Of a stretch of DNA of 64,000 nucleotides, positions 16,267-25,095 are shown one piece after another. Position 1 is the first letter of the stretch, and each line of letters starts with the position of its first letter. The stretch is from Selenomonas ruminantium AC2024 (lineage in GTDB: Bacteria > Bacillota > Negativicutes > Selenomonadales > Selenomonadaceae), in NCBI RefSeq assembly GCF_000687995.1, contig NZ_JIAC01000001.1, positions 1,922,001 through 1,986,000 of the forward strand, written 5' to 3'. Both the position numbers and the translations under genes were made by a program. Under the pieces are notes generated by a model that saw only the letters and a list, made by a program, of their open reading frames with translations, did no database searches and was not told the origin of the DNA.

Positions 16267-17658
16267 TTATTTTTCCATATGTTGTTGTAATTCATTCATA
16301 AAGGCCCGGGCTGTTTTTTCTGAAATCAAAACCTTGGGTTCGTGTGCCTTTACTTCTTTTATGGCCTGACGGAATGCTGCCTGCTTGCTCTGGTCGCCAG
16401 TCAGCACTTCCAGACCAAGTTTGTCAGCCTGCAAGATGCGGCGGAACTGTTCGAGCTGGGGCTGACATTCCTTTAACACATTGGGGGACAGTTCCTTTTG
16501 TAAGGTCAAAATTGACTTGTCAATTTTTGACAGGTCAGCGAGCAGTTTTTCGCGGTTGCTGTCATTGGGATTCTGCCAATACGCATTCATCAGCTGTCGC
16601 AGGGCTGCACCGTCTTCGGGGCCGATAACGGCCCAGCTCACCACCATGTGCTGGCTGTGGTCCGCAAAAATCTCCATGTCGGCAGTCAGTTTGCCGAACT
16701 GTTCTTTGAGGGCCTTATGCCAGGATTTATTGGCATCATATTTTGCCGGATTGGCTGCATAGTCTGCACCGGTAGCCAGAGAAATCTTGGAGAGCTCCGC
16801 ATGTTTCATGGGATTGAAGAAGATGGCCGGCATATTTGCCTTTACGGGCAGTTTTTCCACAGGCCCCAAGGCCAGCTTAGCTTCCAGATAATCGCTGACA
16901 GGATAGTTCCACCATACGCCCAGCTGACGGTCATAAAGCGCATTGGCCTTGGCATATTCTTCATCCGTCAGCCCATCGGGCACTACTTTATCGCCAGTGT
17001 AGAGCACGAGGATATTCTTATCAAGTGTGGTGGAAAAATTCCGGGTGTATTCTTTTATCGTGCCTTCGCTTTCCATGTCCAGACGATAGTATTCCGTTGG
17101 CACGGTAATCAGCGGGGAAATGTCCTTATGCTTTGCGATAAAGTTGGCGTTGACCCAGTTGAGAAATTCTGCTTGCCCCTTGCCGTCCTTATTTTTGATA
17201 TCGTCAAAGAAAATCGCAAAGTCCCTTACGCCCATATCGTACATGGCGGTAAGTTTCCTCAGCATAGCCTGCTTGTCCTGCTCAGCTTCCTGCCCGCTAA
17301 AGTGAATATCCAGCCCCGGGGAAATCGCAAAGATAAATTTGACCTGCTGTTTTTTTGACTCGTCAATCAAGGCTTGCAAATCAGCCATCTTATCGGCCGG
17401 ATACATTTCCCGCCATTTGGCGCGATGATAGGCATCATCCTTGGGCGCATAGATATAGGCATTCAGCTTATGTTCATGGCAGAATTGCAGCATGGAAAGC
17501 CTGTCGGCCTGCGACCAGGGTGTACCATAAAAACCTTCCACCACGCCCCGCAGTGGAATGGCCGGAGCACTGAAAGCTGGCATACTGCCATATACAGCCA
17601 CAGCCAGCATGGCAACCAGCCCTAGCAGGCATTTCCATTTACCCGTCACGAATTTCAT
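16267..17658 (-). CDS. Secreted GH84-type beta-N-acetylglucosaminidase
   Basis: About 463 residues. Three ATGs stand in a row (17664, 17661, 17658); the third has the best spacing from GGGGAGG. A Sec signal spans about 1-31 (AFSAPA). The catalytic domain starts with RGVVEGFYGTPWSQADRL, then LNAYIYAPKDDAYHR, and the paired acidic residues of substrate-assisted catalysis in FAIFFDDIKN (about 148-156). This is the GH84 (NagJ/O-GlcNAcase) fold. It should release GlcNAc from glycans outside the cell membrane. Three TGACNNGTCA palindromes lie in the coding region, two exactly 15 bp apart (16513, 16528). It lies 9 bases after the NagX-like gene, so the two form an operon. Confidence 0.88.
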   Translation of the reverse strand: MKFVTGKWKCLLGLVAMLAVAVYGSMPAFSAPAIPLRGVVEGFYGTPWSQADRLSMLQFCHEHKLNAYIYAPKDDAYHRAKWREMYPADKMADLQALIDESKKQQVKFIFAISPGLDIHFSGQEAEQDKQAMLRKLTAMYDMGVRDFAIFFDDIKNKDGKGQAEFLNWVNANFIAKHKDISPLITVPTEYYRLDMESEGTIKEYTRNFSTTLDKNILVLYTGDKVVPDGLTDEEYAKANALYDRQLGVWWNYPVSDYLEAKLALGPVEKLPVKANMPAIFFNPMKHAELSKISLATGADYAANPAKYDANKSWHKALKEQFGKLTADMEIFADHSQHMVVSWAVIGPEDGAALRQLMNAYWQNPNDSNREKLLADLSKIDKSILTLQKELSPNVLKECQPQLEQFRRILQADKLGLEVLTGDQSKQAAFRQAIKEVKAHEPKVLISEKTARAFMNELQQHMEK

Positions 17659-17673
17659 CATCATAACCTCCCC

Positions 17674-18828
17674 TTACAATTTAAAAATAATCTGCCGCTT
17701 ATACAAGAAATTGGCCACTGGCAGCCAAAGCACTACCCAAAGCGCGGCATAAAATAGTATACTGAGCGGTGCGCCCAATATTCCCAGCAATGTATTTTGC
17801 CAAAGCCAGACATAAGCTGGCACGCCCTGAACGGACAGATACCAAAGGAACAGCAATATTCTGTCCGGAACGACGAACATAAACAGCGGATTATGCCCCA
17901 ACAAGCGGAACGGCGTGAAAAGCCATTCCGTAAAACCAGGAAACAGACTGCACGACACCTGCAAGAGTCCCAACAGCCACATAAAACCGCCACTGGTCAA
18001 GAGTACATAAGGCGCCGTCCACAGCTGTTTGCTGATGATATCCAAATAGCTCCAGGCACCGCCCATAATCAGCAAAACCGTACCGCTAACTAATAGCAAC
18101 AACACTCGTTCAAACACAGGGGCGCTGTTCAGCGTCAACTGTTTTCCAGCTAACATGCCCCATAAAAAGGATGCCGTAGCTGCGATGGTTCCATAAAGTC
18201 CCTCCGGGTCAAATGCTTTTCCCTGATAACAGTGTGCAGCACCTGGGAACAAGCCATCAATCAACATGCTGATGTTGTTGTCCGGGCTGAAGGGATTGGT
18301 GGTATCGTAAAGATGGAAACAGGTGGAAGACAGCACCAACAGCAGTAACGCCATAATGGCAATGAGCTTTTCACTGCGTAACCACCAGGTGATAATCATA
18401 CCAAAGAAATACACCAGCCCCAGCCGCTGAAGAACCCCCATCAACCGGCCATGTTCGGCAATATCCGTCCATAAGGAAACACCCGCAGCTGGATAAAAAA
18501 TATGCTGCAATAGTATTGGCAGCTGATTCAACACGATGCCCAATAAAATCAGCAACGCAGAGCGCCGGAAAATCGTATTGAACTTATCCCACGAATTGTC
18601 CCACTTATGCTTGGGAAACCACAAAGCCCCCGCTGTGCCCATGATAAAGACAAAACCGGGAAAAGCCAAATCCGCCAGCGTCAGCCCCGCCCAAGGAGCA
18701 TGCAGAAGCAGCGGATAAGCCTGTTCAAAATTCGGCAGGGAATTGACCAGCAGCATAACGGCAATAGCCAATCCCCGGAAGATGTCTATGGCGGGCAGCC
18801 GCCGCTTATTTTTTAATTCGATTAACAT
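17674..18828 (-). CDS. NagX/HGSNAT-like membrane acyltransferase (DUF5009 type)
   Basis: 384 residues. The N-terminus (KRRLPAIDIFRGLAIAVMLLVN, then WAGLTLADLAFPGFVFIMG) is characteristic of the NagX family, related to eukaryotic heparan-alpha-glucosaminide N-acetyltransferase. About ten hydrophobic segments run through the protein. The family is thought to acetylate amino sugars across the membrane; the bacterial role is not settled. The linked secreted GH84 hexosaminidase, 9 bases downstream, supports a role in amino-sugar use. Its leader carries the structured element described at 18882-18968 and a candidate promoter at 19001-19030. Confidence 0.85.
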   Translation of the reverse strand: MLIELKNKRRLPAIDIFRGLAIAVMLLVNSLPNFEQAYPLLLHAPWAGLTLADLAFPGFVFIMGTAGALWFPKHKWDNSWDKFNTIFRRSALLILLGIVLNQLPILLQHIFYPAAGVSLWTDIAEHGRLMGVLQRLGLVYFFGMIITWWLRSEKLIAIMALLLLVLSSTCFHLYDTTNPFSPDNNISMLIDGLFPGAAHCYQGKAFDPEGLYGTIAATASFLWGMLAGKQLTLNSAPVFERVLLLLVSGTVLLIMGGAWSYLDIISKQLWTAPYVLLTSGGFMWLLGLLQVSCSLFPGFTEWLFTPFRLLGHNPLFMFVVPDRILLFLWYLSVQGVPAYVWLWQNTLLGILGAPLSILFYAALWVVLWLPVANFLYKRQIIFKL

Positions 18829-18881
18829 AACTGCCTCTATTCTAAAAAGTATTATCTACATCTATTTCATAGCAAGCTTAA

Positions 18882-18968
18882 TGGACACTTTCAGTGTCCA
18901 CACGCCCTTACACGAACACTAAGCTCCCACTGCGCTTTTGGCTTGTGCTCGCTAAGTGTTCATAGTAA
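18882..18968 (-). promoter_or_regulatory. Conserved structured leader element, copy A (upstream of the NagX-like gene)
   Basis: On the minus strand the element runs from TTACTATGAACACTTAGCGAG (18968 down) to GTTCGTGTAAGGGC (ending 18904) and is followed by a hairpin, TGGACACT-gaa-AGTGTCCA (18900-18882). Its ends pair with each other (GAACACTTAGC with GCTTAGTGTTC). A near-copy with the same layout lies upstream of HU (37497-37587). Sense (RNA leader) or site (DNA element) cannot be decided from one genome. Confidence 0.6.
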
Positions 18969-18993
18969 AACAGGATGGCTTGTGCCATCCTTG
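18966..18993 (-). terminator. Hairpin between the PLP-lyase gene and the NagX-like gene
   Basis: AGGATGGC pairs with GCCATCCT (18972-18991), followed by TGTTTT on the minus strand. It may be the terminator of the gene ending at 19049. If the promoter at 19001-19030 is used, it would instead sit at the very 5' end of the next transcript. Confidence 0.6.
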
Positions 18994-19000
18994 CTTTTAT

Positions 19001-19030
19001 ATCATACCCTATAATTATACTTTTTGTAAA
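19001..19030 (-). promoter_or_regulatory. Candidate promoter of the NagX-GH84 operon
   Basis: Minus strand: TTTACA (19030-19025), 18-base spacer, TATGAT (19006-19001). Spacing and hexamers are acceptable, not perfect. Confidence 0.5.
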
Positions 19031-19048
19031 GGGAAGCAATATTTAGTT

Positions 19049-20293
19049 TTACTTGTCCAAATCCTCAATGGCCTGCGCTGCGCCCATAATACCGATAACA
19101 GCATGTTCAAAGGTCAGACCGCCCTGCAAATAGACGTTGTAAGGTGCGCGCATCGGGCCGTCGGCGCTGAATTCAATGGAAGCGCCCTGCACGAAGGTAC
19201 CAGCCGCCATGATAATCTGGTCGGCATAGCCCGGCATATCCCAAGGCTCCGGTGCCGCATAAGAATCCACCGGGGAATACTTCTGAATGCCGCCGCAGAA
19301 GGCCACCATCTTTTCGGCTGTGCCGAGCTCGATGGCCTGAATGATATCGCCGCGCACATCCGTGGGCAGCGGCAGCGTCTTGTAGCCTAAGCGGGCAAAC
19401 ATGCCAGCGGCAAAGATGGCGCCCTTGATGGACTGCGCCACCACATGGGGAGCCAGGAACAGCCCCTGGAACAGCAGGCGGTTGTTGGCGAGACTTGCGC
19501 CCAGTTCATCGCCCATGCCCGGTGCCGTCAGACGATAGGAAGCCAGTTCCACCAATTTATCCTTGCCGACGATATAGCCGCCCGTCGGGGCAATGCCGCC
19601 GCCGGGGTTTTTAATCAGGGAACCGGCCATAATATCTGCGCCCACCTGCGTCGGCTCCAACGTATCCACGAACTCACCATAGCAGTTATCCACAAAGCAG
19701 ATGCAGTCCGGCTTAAGACGGTGCACCTCAGCACAGATGGCCTTGATGTCCTCGATGGACAGGGGATTTCTCATGCTGTAGCCGCGGGAGCGCTGAATCT
19801 CCACCATCTTGGTCTTGTCGGTGATGACGTTTTTGATGCCTTCCATATCGACTTTGCCATCAATCATGGGCAGTTCGTTATAAAGCACGCCGAATTCCTT
19901 GAGGGAACCCGGGCTGGGATTATCGTAGCCGATAACCGTCTGCATGGTGTCATAGGGCTTGCCCGTCAGCGATACGAGCTCGTCGCCGGGACGCAGGATG
20001 CCAAACAGCACCGTAGCGAGTGCATGGGTGCCGGACACAAACTGCGTGCGCACCAAAGCGCGTTCCGCACCAAAGATGTTCGCATAGAGTTCTTCGAGTT
20101 TGCTGCGGCCGATATCGTCATAGGCATAACCGGAAGTCGTGTTGAAATGCGCATCCGAAACCTTGCATTCGCGCATGGCATCGAGCACCTTCAGCGTATT
20201 TTCTTCGGCAATTGCATCCACATGTGCAAAAAGCTCCTGCGACTCTGCCAATACTTCCTTCTTTAAGTCAACGATTTTTTGTGAAAAAGCCAA
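19049..20293 (-). CDS. PLP-dependent lyase, YnbB / 'aluminium resistance' family
   Basis: 414 residues, starting at TTG 20293 with AAGGAG eight bases upstream. It belongs to the cystathionine-lyase-like family often called methionine gamma-lyase or aluminium-resistance protein: FNTTSGYAYDDIGR, ALVRTQFVSGTHAL, FVDNCYGEF (PLP-ring Asp), and the PLP lysine in AGSLIKNPGGGIAPTGGYIVG. The true reaction in this clade is not established; a C-S lyase role is probable. It is the last gene of the run unknown-NA37-hflX-lyase, 6 bases after hflX. In other Firmicutes it is also commonly next to hflX, which supports the call. Confidence 0.85.
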   Translation of the reverse strand: MAFSQKIVDLKKEVLAESQELFAHVDAIAEENTLKVLDAMRECKVSDAHFNTTSGYAYDDIGRSKLEELYANIFGAERALVRTQFVSGTHALATVLFGILRPGDELVSLTGKPYDTMQTVIGYDNPSPGSLKEFGVLYNELPMIDGKVDMEGIKNVITDKTKMVEIQRSRGYSMRNPLSIEDIKAICAEVHRLKPDCICFVDNCYGEFVDTLEPTQVGADIMAGSLIKNPGGGIAPTGGYIVGKDKLVELASYRLTAPGMGDELGASLANNRLLFQGLFLAPHVVAQSIKGAIFAAGMFARLGYKTLPLPTDVRGDIIQAIELGTAEKMVAFCGGIQKYSPVDSYAAPEPWDMPGYADQIIMAAGTFVQGASIEFSADGPMRAPYNVYLQGGLTFEHAVIGIMGAAQAIEDLDK

Positions 20294-20299
20294 TGTATA

Positions 20300-22099
20300 T
20301 TACTCCTTTAATTCATACTTCGTGAAATTATCTTTTTCCGATAAGGGCAGGCGCACTTCTACCTTCGTGCCTGTTTCCTCATACGCCGTTTCCACCACGG
20401 CATTTAACTTATGCAGTTTCGTGACCGCCGCCCCTTCATCATAGGGAATCAAAAGCGTCATGCGCACCTGACTTTCCTGAAAGAAGCCTTCGATACGGCG
20501 CTGCAGGCCATCGAGATTTTCCCCGGTCATGGCGGAGATAAAGACGCCATCGCGCCCATGTAAGAGCTGTTCTCTTATATGCGGATTAGCGAGCTGGTCA
20601 GCCTTGTTAAAGACATAGAGCACCGGCTTGCCGTCTGCCTCCAATTCTTTGAGCACTGCCACCACGGCTTCAATCTGGGCTTCAAGGTTTTCATTGCTGC
20701 AATCGACCACATGCAGGAGCAAATCGGCCTCCTGCACTTCCTCCAAGGTCGCCCGGAAAGCCTTGACCAGGGTATGGGGCAGTTTTTGAATAAAGCCTAC
20801 AGTATCGGTCAGCAGTATCTCCTGCTTTTCCGGCAGCTGCAGATGGCGGGTTGTCGGGTCAAGGGTCGCAAAGAGTTTATCCTCGGCAAAGACCTCGGAA
20901 CCCGTAAGCTTGTTTAAGAGTGTGGACTTGCCCGCATTGGTGTAGCCCACCAGCGCCACAAGCGGAATCTGCGACTCCTTGCGGCGCTTGCGGTGCAGGC
21001 TGCGGCTTTTCTTCATGCCGTCAATCTGTTCTTCGATATCGTGAATCTTGCTATAGATGCGCCGTCTGTCCACTTCAAGTTTGGTTTCACCGGGGCCGCG
21101 GGTACCAATACCGCCGCCAAGGCGGGATAGTGCTAACCCCTGCCCACTAAGGCGGGGCAGATTATAGCGGAGTTGCGCCAGTTCTACCTGCAATTTACCT
21201 TCTCTGGAGCGTGCCCGCTGGGCAAAGATATCGAGAATCAAAGCCGTGCGGTCAATGACCTTGACGCCTAACATCCGTTCCAGATTATGCTGCTGTGAAG
21301 GCGTCAATTCATCATCGAGAATCAGGAGTGTCGCTTCTAAATTCTGAATCTCCATCGCCAGCTCATTGACCTTCCCGCGGCCTAAGAAAAACGCCGCATC
21401 CGGCTTTTCCTTGCGCTGGGTAAAGGTCGCTACTACTTTTGCGCCAGCCGTATCGGCCAGGCGTTCAAGTTCGGCCATGGATTCCTCGATGGGCCAGCTG
21501 CTGCCAGGACGTTCCACACCGGCAAGGATGGCCCGCTCCACTTCATCATCGGTGCTCTTGGTGCTCTGCGCCGCCAATTTCTTATTGACGACAGTCACCA
21601 AAAGATTCAAGTTAATCTGCGCGAGAATCTTATCCTCTGCGGGGCCATACTGCGTCAGCAGCTGCGTGCCATCCTCACTCATCTCGCCCGCAAAGAACGC
21701 CAGACAACCGATAATCTTTTTATCCTTGCGCCCAATGGCCGCCATGCAGTCAAAGCGCAGGCGGCGCAGGGAGGATAAATCCGGCGCACTCAAACGCACA
21801 TCCCCGCTCGGATGGGTATGAATGCAGCGAATCCCCGACAGGCGCAAATCCGAGCGGGTCTTTTGCTTGAATTCCGGTAAATCCACCGTTGCCGTATCGC
21901 CCAGAGATACCTGCATCACCTTGCCCTGACGGTTCAGGTATACCGCCACTTCCCTGTCCGTATCCTCGGTGATGGCGAGCATTTCCTCGTTGAGTTCCCG
22001 CGTGGAAATTTGCCCGATGGGCACCCGCATATCATAGAGGGCCTTGAGCTTTTCCAGAATATACGTTTTGATATTGGCTAAATCGCCATTTACTTGCAT
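20300..22099 (-). CDS. hflX: Ribosome-associated GTPase HflX with a JAMM-like N-terminal domain
   Basis: 599 residues from ATG 22099 (GGAG six bases upstream), about 170 longer than E. coli HflX. The C-terminal two-thirds is classic: the glycine-rich linker [19 protein letters not shown], then the G domain with [15 protein letters not shown] (G1), [10 protein letters not shown] (G3) and FNKAD (G4). HflX splits stalled 70S ribosomes. The extra N-terminus contains [14 protein letters not shown] (about residues 94-107), which fits the JAMM/MPN+ zinc motif H-x-H-x10-D, with a possible partner Glu near residue 50 ([12 protein letters not shown]). Whether it binds zinc is not known. It lies 12 bases after the NA37 gene. 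Confidence 0.92.
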   Translation of the reverse strand: MQVNGDLANIKTYILEKLKALYDMRVPIGQISTRELNEEMLAITEDTDREVAVYLNRQGKVMQVSLGDTATVDLPEFKQKTRSDLRLSGIRCIHTHPSGDVRLSAPDLSSLRRLRFDCMAAIGRKDKKIIGCLAFFAGEMSEDGTQLLTQYGPAEDKILAQINLNLLVTVVNKKLAAQSTKSTDDEVERAILAGVERPGSSWPIEESMAELERLADTAGAKVVATFTQRKEKPDAAFFLGRGKVNELAMEIQNLEATLLILDDELTPSQQHNLERMLGVKVIDRTALILDIFAQRARSREGKLQVELAQLRYNLPRLSGQGLALSRLGGGIGTRGPGETKLEVDRRRIYSKIHDIEEQIDGMKKSRSLHRKRRKESQIPLVALVGYTNAGKSTLLNKLTGSEVFAEDKLFATLDPTTRHLQLPEKQEILLTDTVGFIQKLPHTLVKAFRATLEEVQEADLLLHVVDCSNENLEAQIEAVVAVLKELEADGKPVLYVFNKADQLANPHIREQLLHGRDGVFISAMTGENLDGLQRRIEGFFQESQVRMTLLIPYDEGAAVTKLHKLNAVVETAYEETGTKVEVRLPLSEKDNFTKYELKE

Positions 22100-22111
22100 A
22101 GCCATCTCCTA

Positions 22112-23113
22112 TCAGCCACGGTTTACAATGTTGCCAATATGCTTGAGCATAATCGACAGTGTCCCATCTTCATTGTTATGGAACTCCATGAACTCCGTGT
22201 TGTCAAAATACTCCGAAGGAATCGTCAGCTCAATGCCCGTATCGGTCTTGAGCTTATGCTTGCACATCTTCTTGATGGTGGCTTCCTGGTCCATCTTCAC
22301 GGGCTCGGTAAAGCCCGCCTCCTTGATGGCATTGTCAAAATCTGCCTGCATGGATGGATTTTCCTTGAAGATTTCCTTGCCGGCCTCCACCAAATCCAGC
22401 TCGTCGGTATTCTGCATGTTTTCCGTTACATAGCTCTTGACCGCAGCTTCCGTGGCCACTTTGTCCTGCCCATAAGCCTCGGCTACTTTCGCCGCCGTCT
22501 TGCTGAGGTTCTTGATGGCCTCCTTCGGCGAAGGGGTCAGGCTGCATTCCAGGAGGATTTCGGGGAATACCAGAATGCTGTTGCCGTCAATGGTGTATTT
22601 TTTCGCCGTGACCGAGATTTCCTTGCTTTCCGTATCGATAAAGGCAAATTCCTCCATCTTCTGCGAGAGGTTCGGCATAATCGAATAATGATTGATGATT
22701 TCGTTCTTGATGCCCGCTTCCGTCTGATTCACCTGATGGGTGTAGCCGATATGGCTATTGGACTTAAAAATCACAATCTGCCGCCGGTCGTTAATGCGTA
22801 CATCGGCCACAATCACATCACTCGAAGCCATTTCCTCGGCATGGACGAAAGCATCTTCGAGTTTCTTGGTGAGTTCTTTCGAGAACGGCACAAAGCTCAT
22901 TTCACCGCTCAGATATTCCTTGATGAGCTGGGCGCAATGGCTGTCGTCATAAAAAGCACCCGGCTTGGCATCCTGACTGCCCCAGGATTTTTCGATATGT
23001 TTGAGCAGGAAGGTTTCAATACTGTCCTGCACCGTGAGTTCTTCATCCGAATACACCGTCATGCCGGAGTTGAAATCGAGTATATGTAAAATCGCTTTAT
23101 CAATTATTACCAT
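22112..23113 (-). CDS. Nucleoid-associated protein, NA37/YejK family
   Basis: 333 residues, the normal length for the 37-kDa nucleoid-associated family. The N-terminus (IIDKAILHILDFNSGMTVYSDEELT) and the central VADVRINDRRQIVIFKSNSHIGYTHQV segment are typical. Relatives bind DNA in the nucleoid; their molecular role is poorly defined. It starts 14 bases inside the end of the upstream 236-aa gene and runs 12 bases ahead of hflX, so it is part of a four-gene operon. Confidence 0.8.
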   Translation of the reverse strand: MVIIDKAILHILDFNSGMTVYSDEELTVQDSIETFLLKHIEKSWGSQDAKPGAFYDDSHCAQLIKEYLSGEMSFVPFSKELTKKLEDAFVHAEEMASSDVIVADVRINDRRQIVIFKSNSHIGYTHQVNQTEAGIKNEIINHYSIMPNLSQKMEEFAFIDTESKEISVTAKKYTIDGNSILVFPEILLECSLTPSPKEAIKNLSKTAAKVAEAYGQDKVATEAAVKSYVTENMQNTDELDLVEAGKEIFKENPSMQADFDNAIKEAGFTEPVKMDQEATIKKMCKHKLKTDTGIELTIPSEYFDNTEFMEFHNNEDGTLSIMLKHIGNIVNRG

Positions 23114-23810
23114 AATGCACCTGATCTTTCTGTTCTACTGCCCATTTTCTAACCTGCTGCAGGCGGGCGGGCATGCGGCTGCTCAGTTTTTCTTCCAGCT
23201 CCCGCAGGTCACTGGAGTCAAAGTCGTAATTTACATCAGGGATATTCCAAATCCGCGCCTCGGAGAAGAATTCATCCCGGTAGATATTGTAGTAAACCGT
23301 AAAACTGCTGGCTAGTGTAAAATCCACATAATCAATGACGATATAGGAACCATTGTTGATTTTGACGGGTTCGGCCGGACGGATAAAGAGTTCAAAGCCT
23401 TCATTCTCTGCCGGCAAGTCAAGACCATACTGCCACTCCGGCAGGTTGAGTCCCTTGACAATACTGCTGAGGGTGGCCGGATTAAACTGCGCCATATCCT
23501 GGAGCACCTGTTCAAACTGTGTAACCAAAAGCTCCTCAAATACGGGAAGCTTCGCCGTGATAAACTCAATGCGGGCGAACTCAATCAGGCCGATTTTCAG
23601 CCGCACCTTGTACTCATGGGTTTCCTCATGGAAGTAGACGATGGCACTCTTATGCCAATCCTCGTTGACATAGGCATACAAATCATATTTATCCTTGCCG
23701 ATGACCGGCTCCCGCCGCAGCTTGAATCCATGCCATTCCTCCGGCAGATTGGCCATATATTCCCAGCCGTCGGTTTCCTCTTTTATCTTAGCAATGGTAT
23801 CTTCTTTCAT
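23100..23810 (-). CDS. Hypothetical protein (236 aa), first gene of the hflX operon
   Basis: I do not recognise the family. It starts at ATG 23810 and its 3' end overlaps the NA37 gene by 14 bases, so the pair is probably translationally coupled. The sequence is soluble, without signal or membrane segments. It reads as alternating beta strands with many aromatic and acidic residues (KDKYDLYAYVNEDWHKSA, then TVYYNIYRDEFFSEARIWN) and a C-terminal helix (LRELEEKLSSRMPARLQQVRK). The coupling suggests a partner of the nucleoid-associated protein; that is inference. Confidence 0.65.
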   Translation of the reverse strand: MKEDTIAKIKEETDGWEYMANLPEEWHGFKLRREPVIGKDKYDLYAYVNEDWHKSAIVYFHEETHEYKVRLKIGLIEFARIEFITAKLPVFEELLVTQFEQVLQDMAQFNPATLSSIVKGLNLPEWQYGLDLPAENEGFELFIRPAEPVKINNGSYIVIDYVDFTLASSFTVYYNIYRDEFFSEARIWNIPDVNYDFDSSDLRELEEKLSSRMPARLQQVRKWAVEQKDQVHYGNN

Positions 23811-23832
23811 CTTCGTCCCTCATTGCCTATAA

Positions 23833-23867
23833 TACAAGAAAAGCTCCCAGGCAGCGCCTAAGAGCTT
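23833..23867 (-). terminator. Terminator of tRNA-Lys
   Basis: AAGCTCTTAGGC and GCCTGGGAGCTT (minus strand; arms 23856-23867 and 23841-23852) form a 12-bp stem with two G-U pairs and a 3-base loop, followed by TTCTTG. Confidence 0.85.
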
Positions 23868-23878
23868 GTAAAATCAAA

Positions 23879-23954
<76 letters not shown>

Positions 23955-23982
23955 ATGCGCCCTGTTCTCAAGGACATGTACT

Positions 23983-24011
23983 ATAATAACACCAACATTC
24001 CCTTGCGTCAA
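23983..24011 (-). promoter_or_regulatory. Promoter of tRNA-Lys
   Basis: Minus strand: TTGACG (24011-24006), 17-base spacer, TATTAT (23988-23983), about 30 bases ahead of the mature tRNA. Confidence 0.8.
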
Positions 24012-24042
24012 GGACTTTTTTATTTTTTTTCTAAAACTTAAC

Positions 24043-24831
24043 TTAGATAAAACTCTGCACCGCATTCTCCATCAAACAGCAGTGAAAGATTTCCGTGCGG
24101 TTGGACACGTTCATCTTTTTGGCGATGGACGAGATATGCTTCTTTACCGTGGTTTCAGCGCAGAACAGTTTGTCGGCAATCTGCTGATTGGTCATGCCCC
24201 GACAGATAAGGCCGGTAATCTGACGCTCGCGGTCGGTGAGGCCGAAGCGTTCCGTCAGCACTTTCTTGGCATAACGCCCCTTATCGTTCTGGGGATGGAA
24301 TTCATACATCTTCCGGGTAACCAGCGGTTCCAACAAGCGCAGGCGGAAGAGTTCCTTCTCCTGGAAATTACCGCTTTCTTCCTGACGCAGCAGCCAGAAC
24401 TTGCCTAAGAGCAGGTCATTATGCACCAAGAAAATCTTGCAGGCATAACTCATGCCCCATTCGTCATGAATCATGCGACCGATTTCAGTATTGGATAAAA
24501 ATTCTTCGCTAAACATATCGGAGTCGCGAAAAATAAAGGATTTATTCTGCCACTCCATGGATGTATAAGCGCTGGATTTGTGAGCCAGTTCTGCCGCTCG
24601 GAAAATTTCGGTAACAGTGGGGACAAACTTAGCCTGGGGATGGGCTAAGGGTTCGAGACAGTCCTTGTGGTTGGGGTTATTCTTCACTACGTAGGAAACA
24701 CCACAGTCAAACGGAGCAATCTCACTTAAAACTTCGAACACAATATGCCGGAAATCTTCAACGGAAGCAGTCATAATACGGGTCAGTCCCGTTGACATCT
24801 GCCAGCATTCCTGTTCATTCAGTTGCAGCAT
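24043..24831 (-). CDS. LuxR-family transcriptional regulator
   Basis: 262 residues from ATG 24831 (AGGCAGGA upstream). The frame is open to 24960, but that part contains a promoter and a terminator, so the shorter start is right. The C-terminal 60 residues are a GerE/LuxR helix-turn-helix: LTDRERQITGLICRGMTNQQIADKLF, then AETTVKKHISSIAKKMNVSNR. The N-terminal 190 residues match no receiver or PAS domain I can name; they look alpha/beta (LSEIAPFDCGVSYVV, KIFLVHNDLLLGKFWLLRQEE) and may sense a ligand. No partner gene is adjacent: tRNA-Lys follows and hslO precedes it, each in its own transcript. Confidence 0.85.
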   Translation of the reverse strand: MLQLNEQECWQMSTGLTRIMTASVEDFRHIVFEVLSEIAPFDCGVSYVVKNNPNHKDCLEPLAHPQAKFVPTVTEIFRAAELAHKSSAYTSMEWQNKSFIFRDSDMFSEEFLSNTEIGRMIHDEWGMSYACKIFLVHNDLLLGKFWLLRQEESGNFQEKELFRLRLLEPLVTRKMYEFHPQNDKGRYAKKVLTERFGLTDRERQITGLICRGMTNQQIADKLFCAETTVKKHISSIAKKMNVSNRTEIFHCCLMENAVQSFI

Positions 24832-24894
24832 ACATTCCTGCCTTTCTTGGGGATTCGTTATTAACACACAAATACCATAACACACATCTGCCTC

Positions 24895-24923
24895 ATTATA
24901 CACTAAAAAAGCAGGCCATACAA
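24895..24923 (-). promoter_or_regulatory. Promoter of the LuxR gene, embedded in the upstream terminator
   Basis: Minus strand: TTGTAT (24923-24918), 17-base spacer, TATAAT (24900-24895). The -35 box lies in the loop and the spacer in the stem and T run of the hslO terminator hairpin. Confidence 0.7.
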
Positions 24924-24936
24924 GACCTGCTTTTTC
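24905..24936 (-). terminator. Terminator downstream of hslO
   Basis: AAAAAGCAGG (24906-24915) pairs with CCTGCTTTTT (24926-24935), 10-base loop. The symmetrical A/T runs would let it work in both directions; in context it ends the hslO transcript. Confidence 0.8.
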
Positions 24937-25095
24937 TAAATATAATTCCTTTACCTGCAAAGCTTCCCCACTCTTGAAGGTATTTGTGTGTCATCACTTC
25001 CCCAAGTGACAAAAATTATTATACGCGGGGCGAGTGGTGACTACAATGCTCCAAAGGTAGAAACTTTGCAAGCAGCTACTACCAAAGTAGTAGTC

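Noticed and set aside
24832-24960. Longer start for the LuxR gene
   Set aside because: The extension would translate through a promoter and a terminator hairpin; ATG 24831 has a good ribosome binding site.
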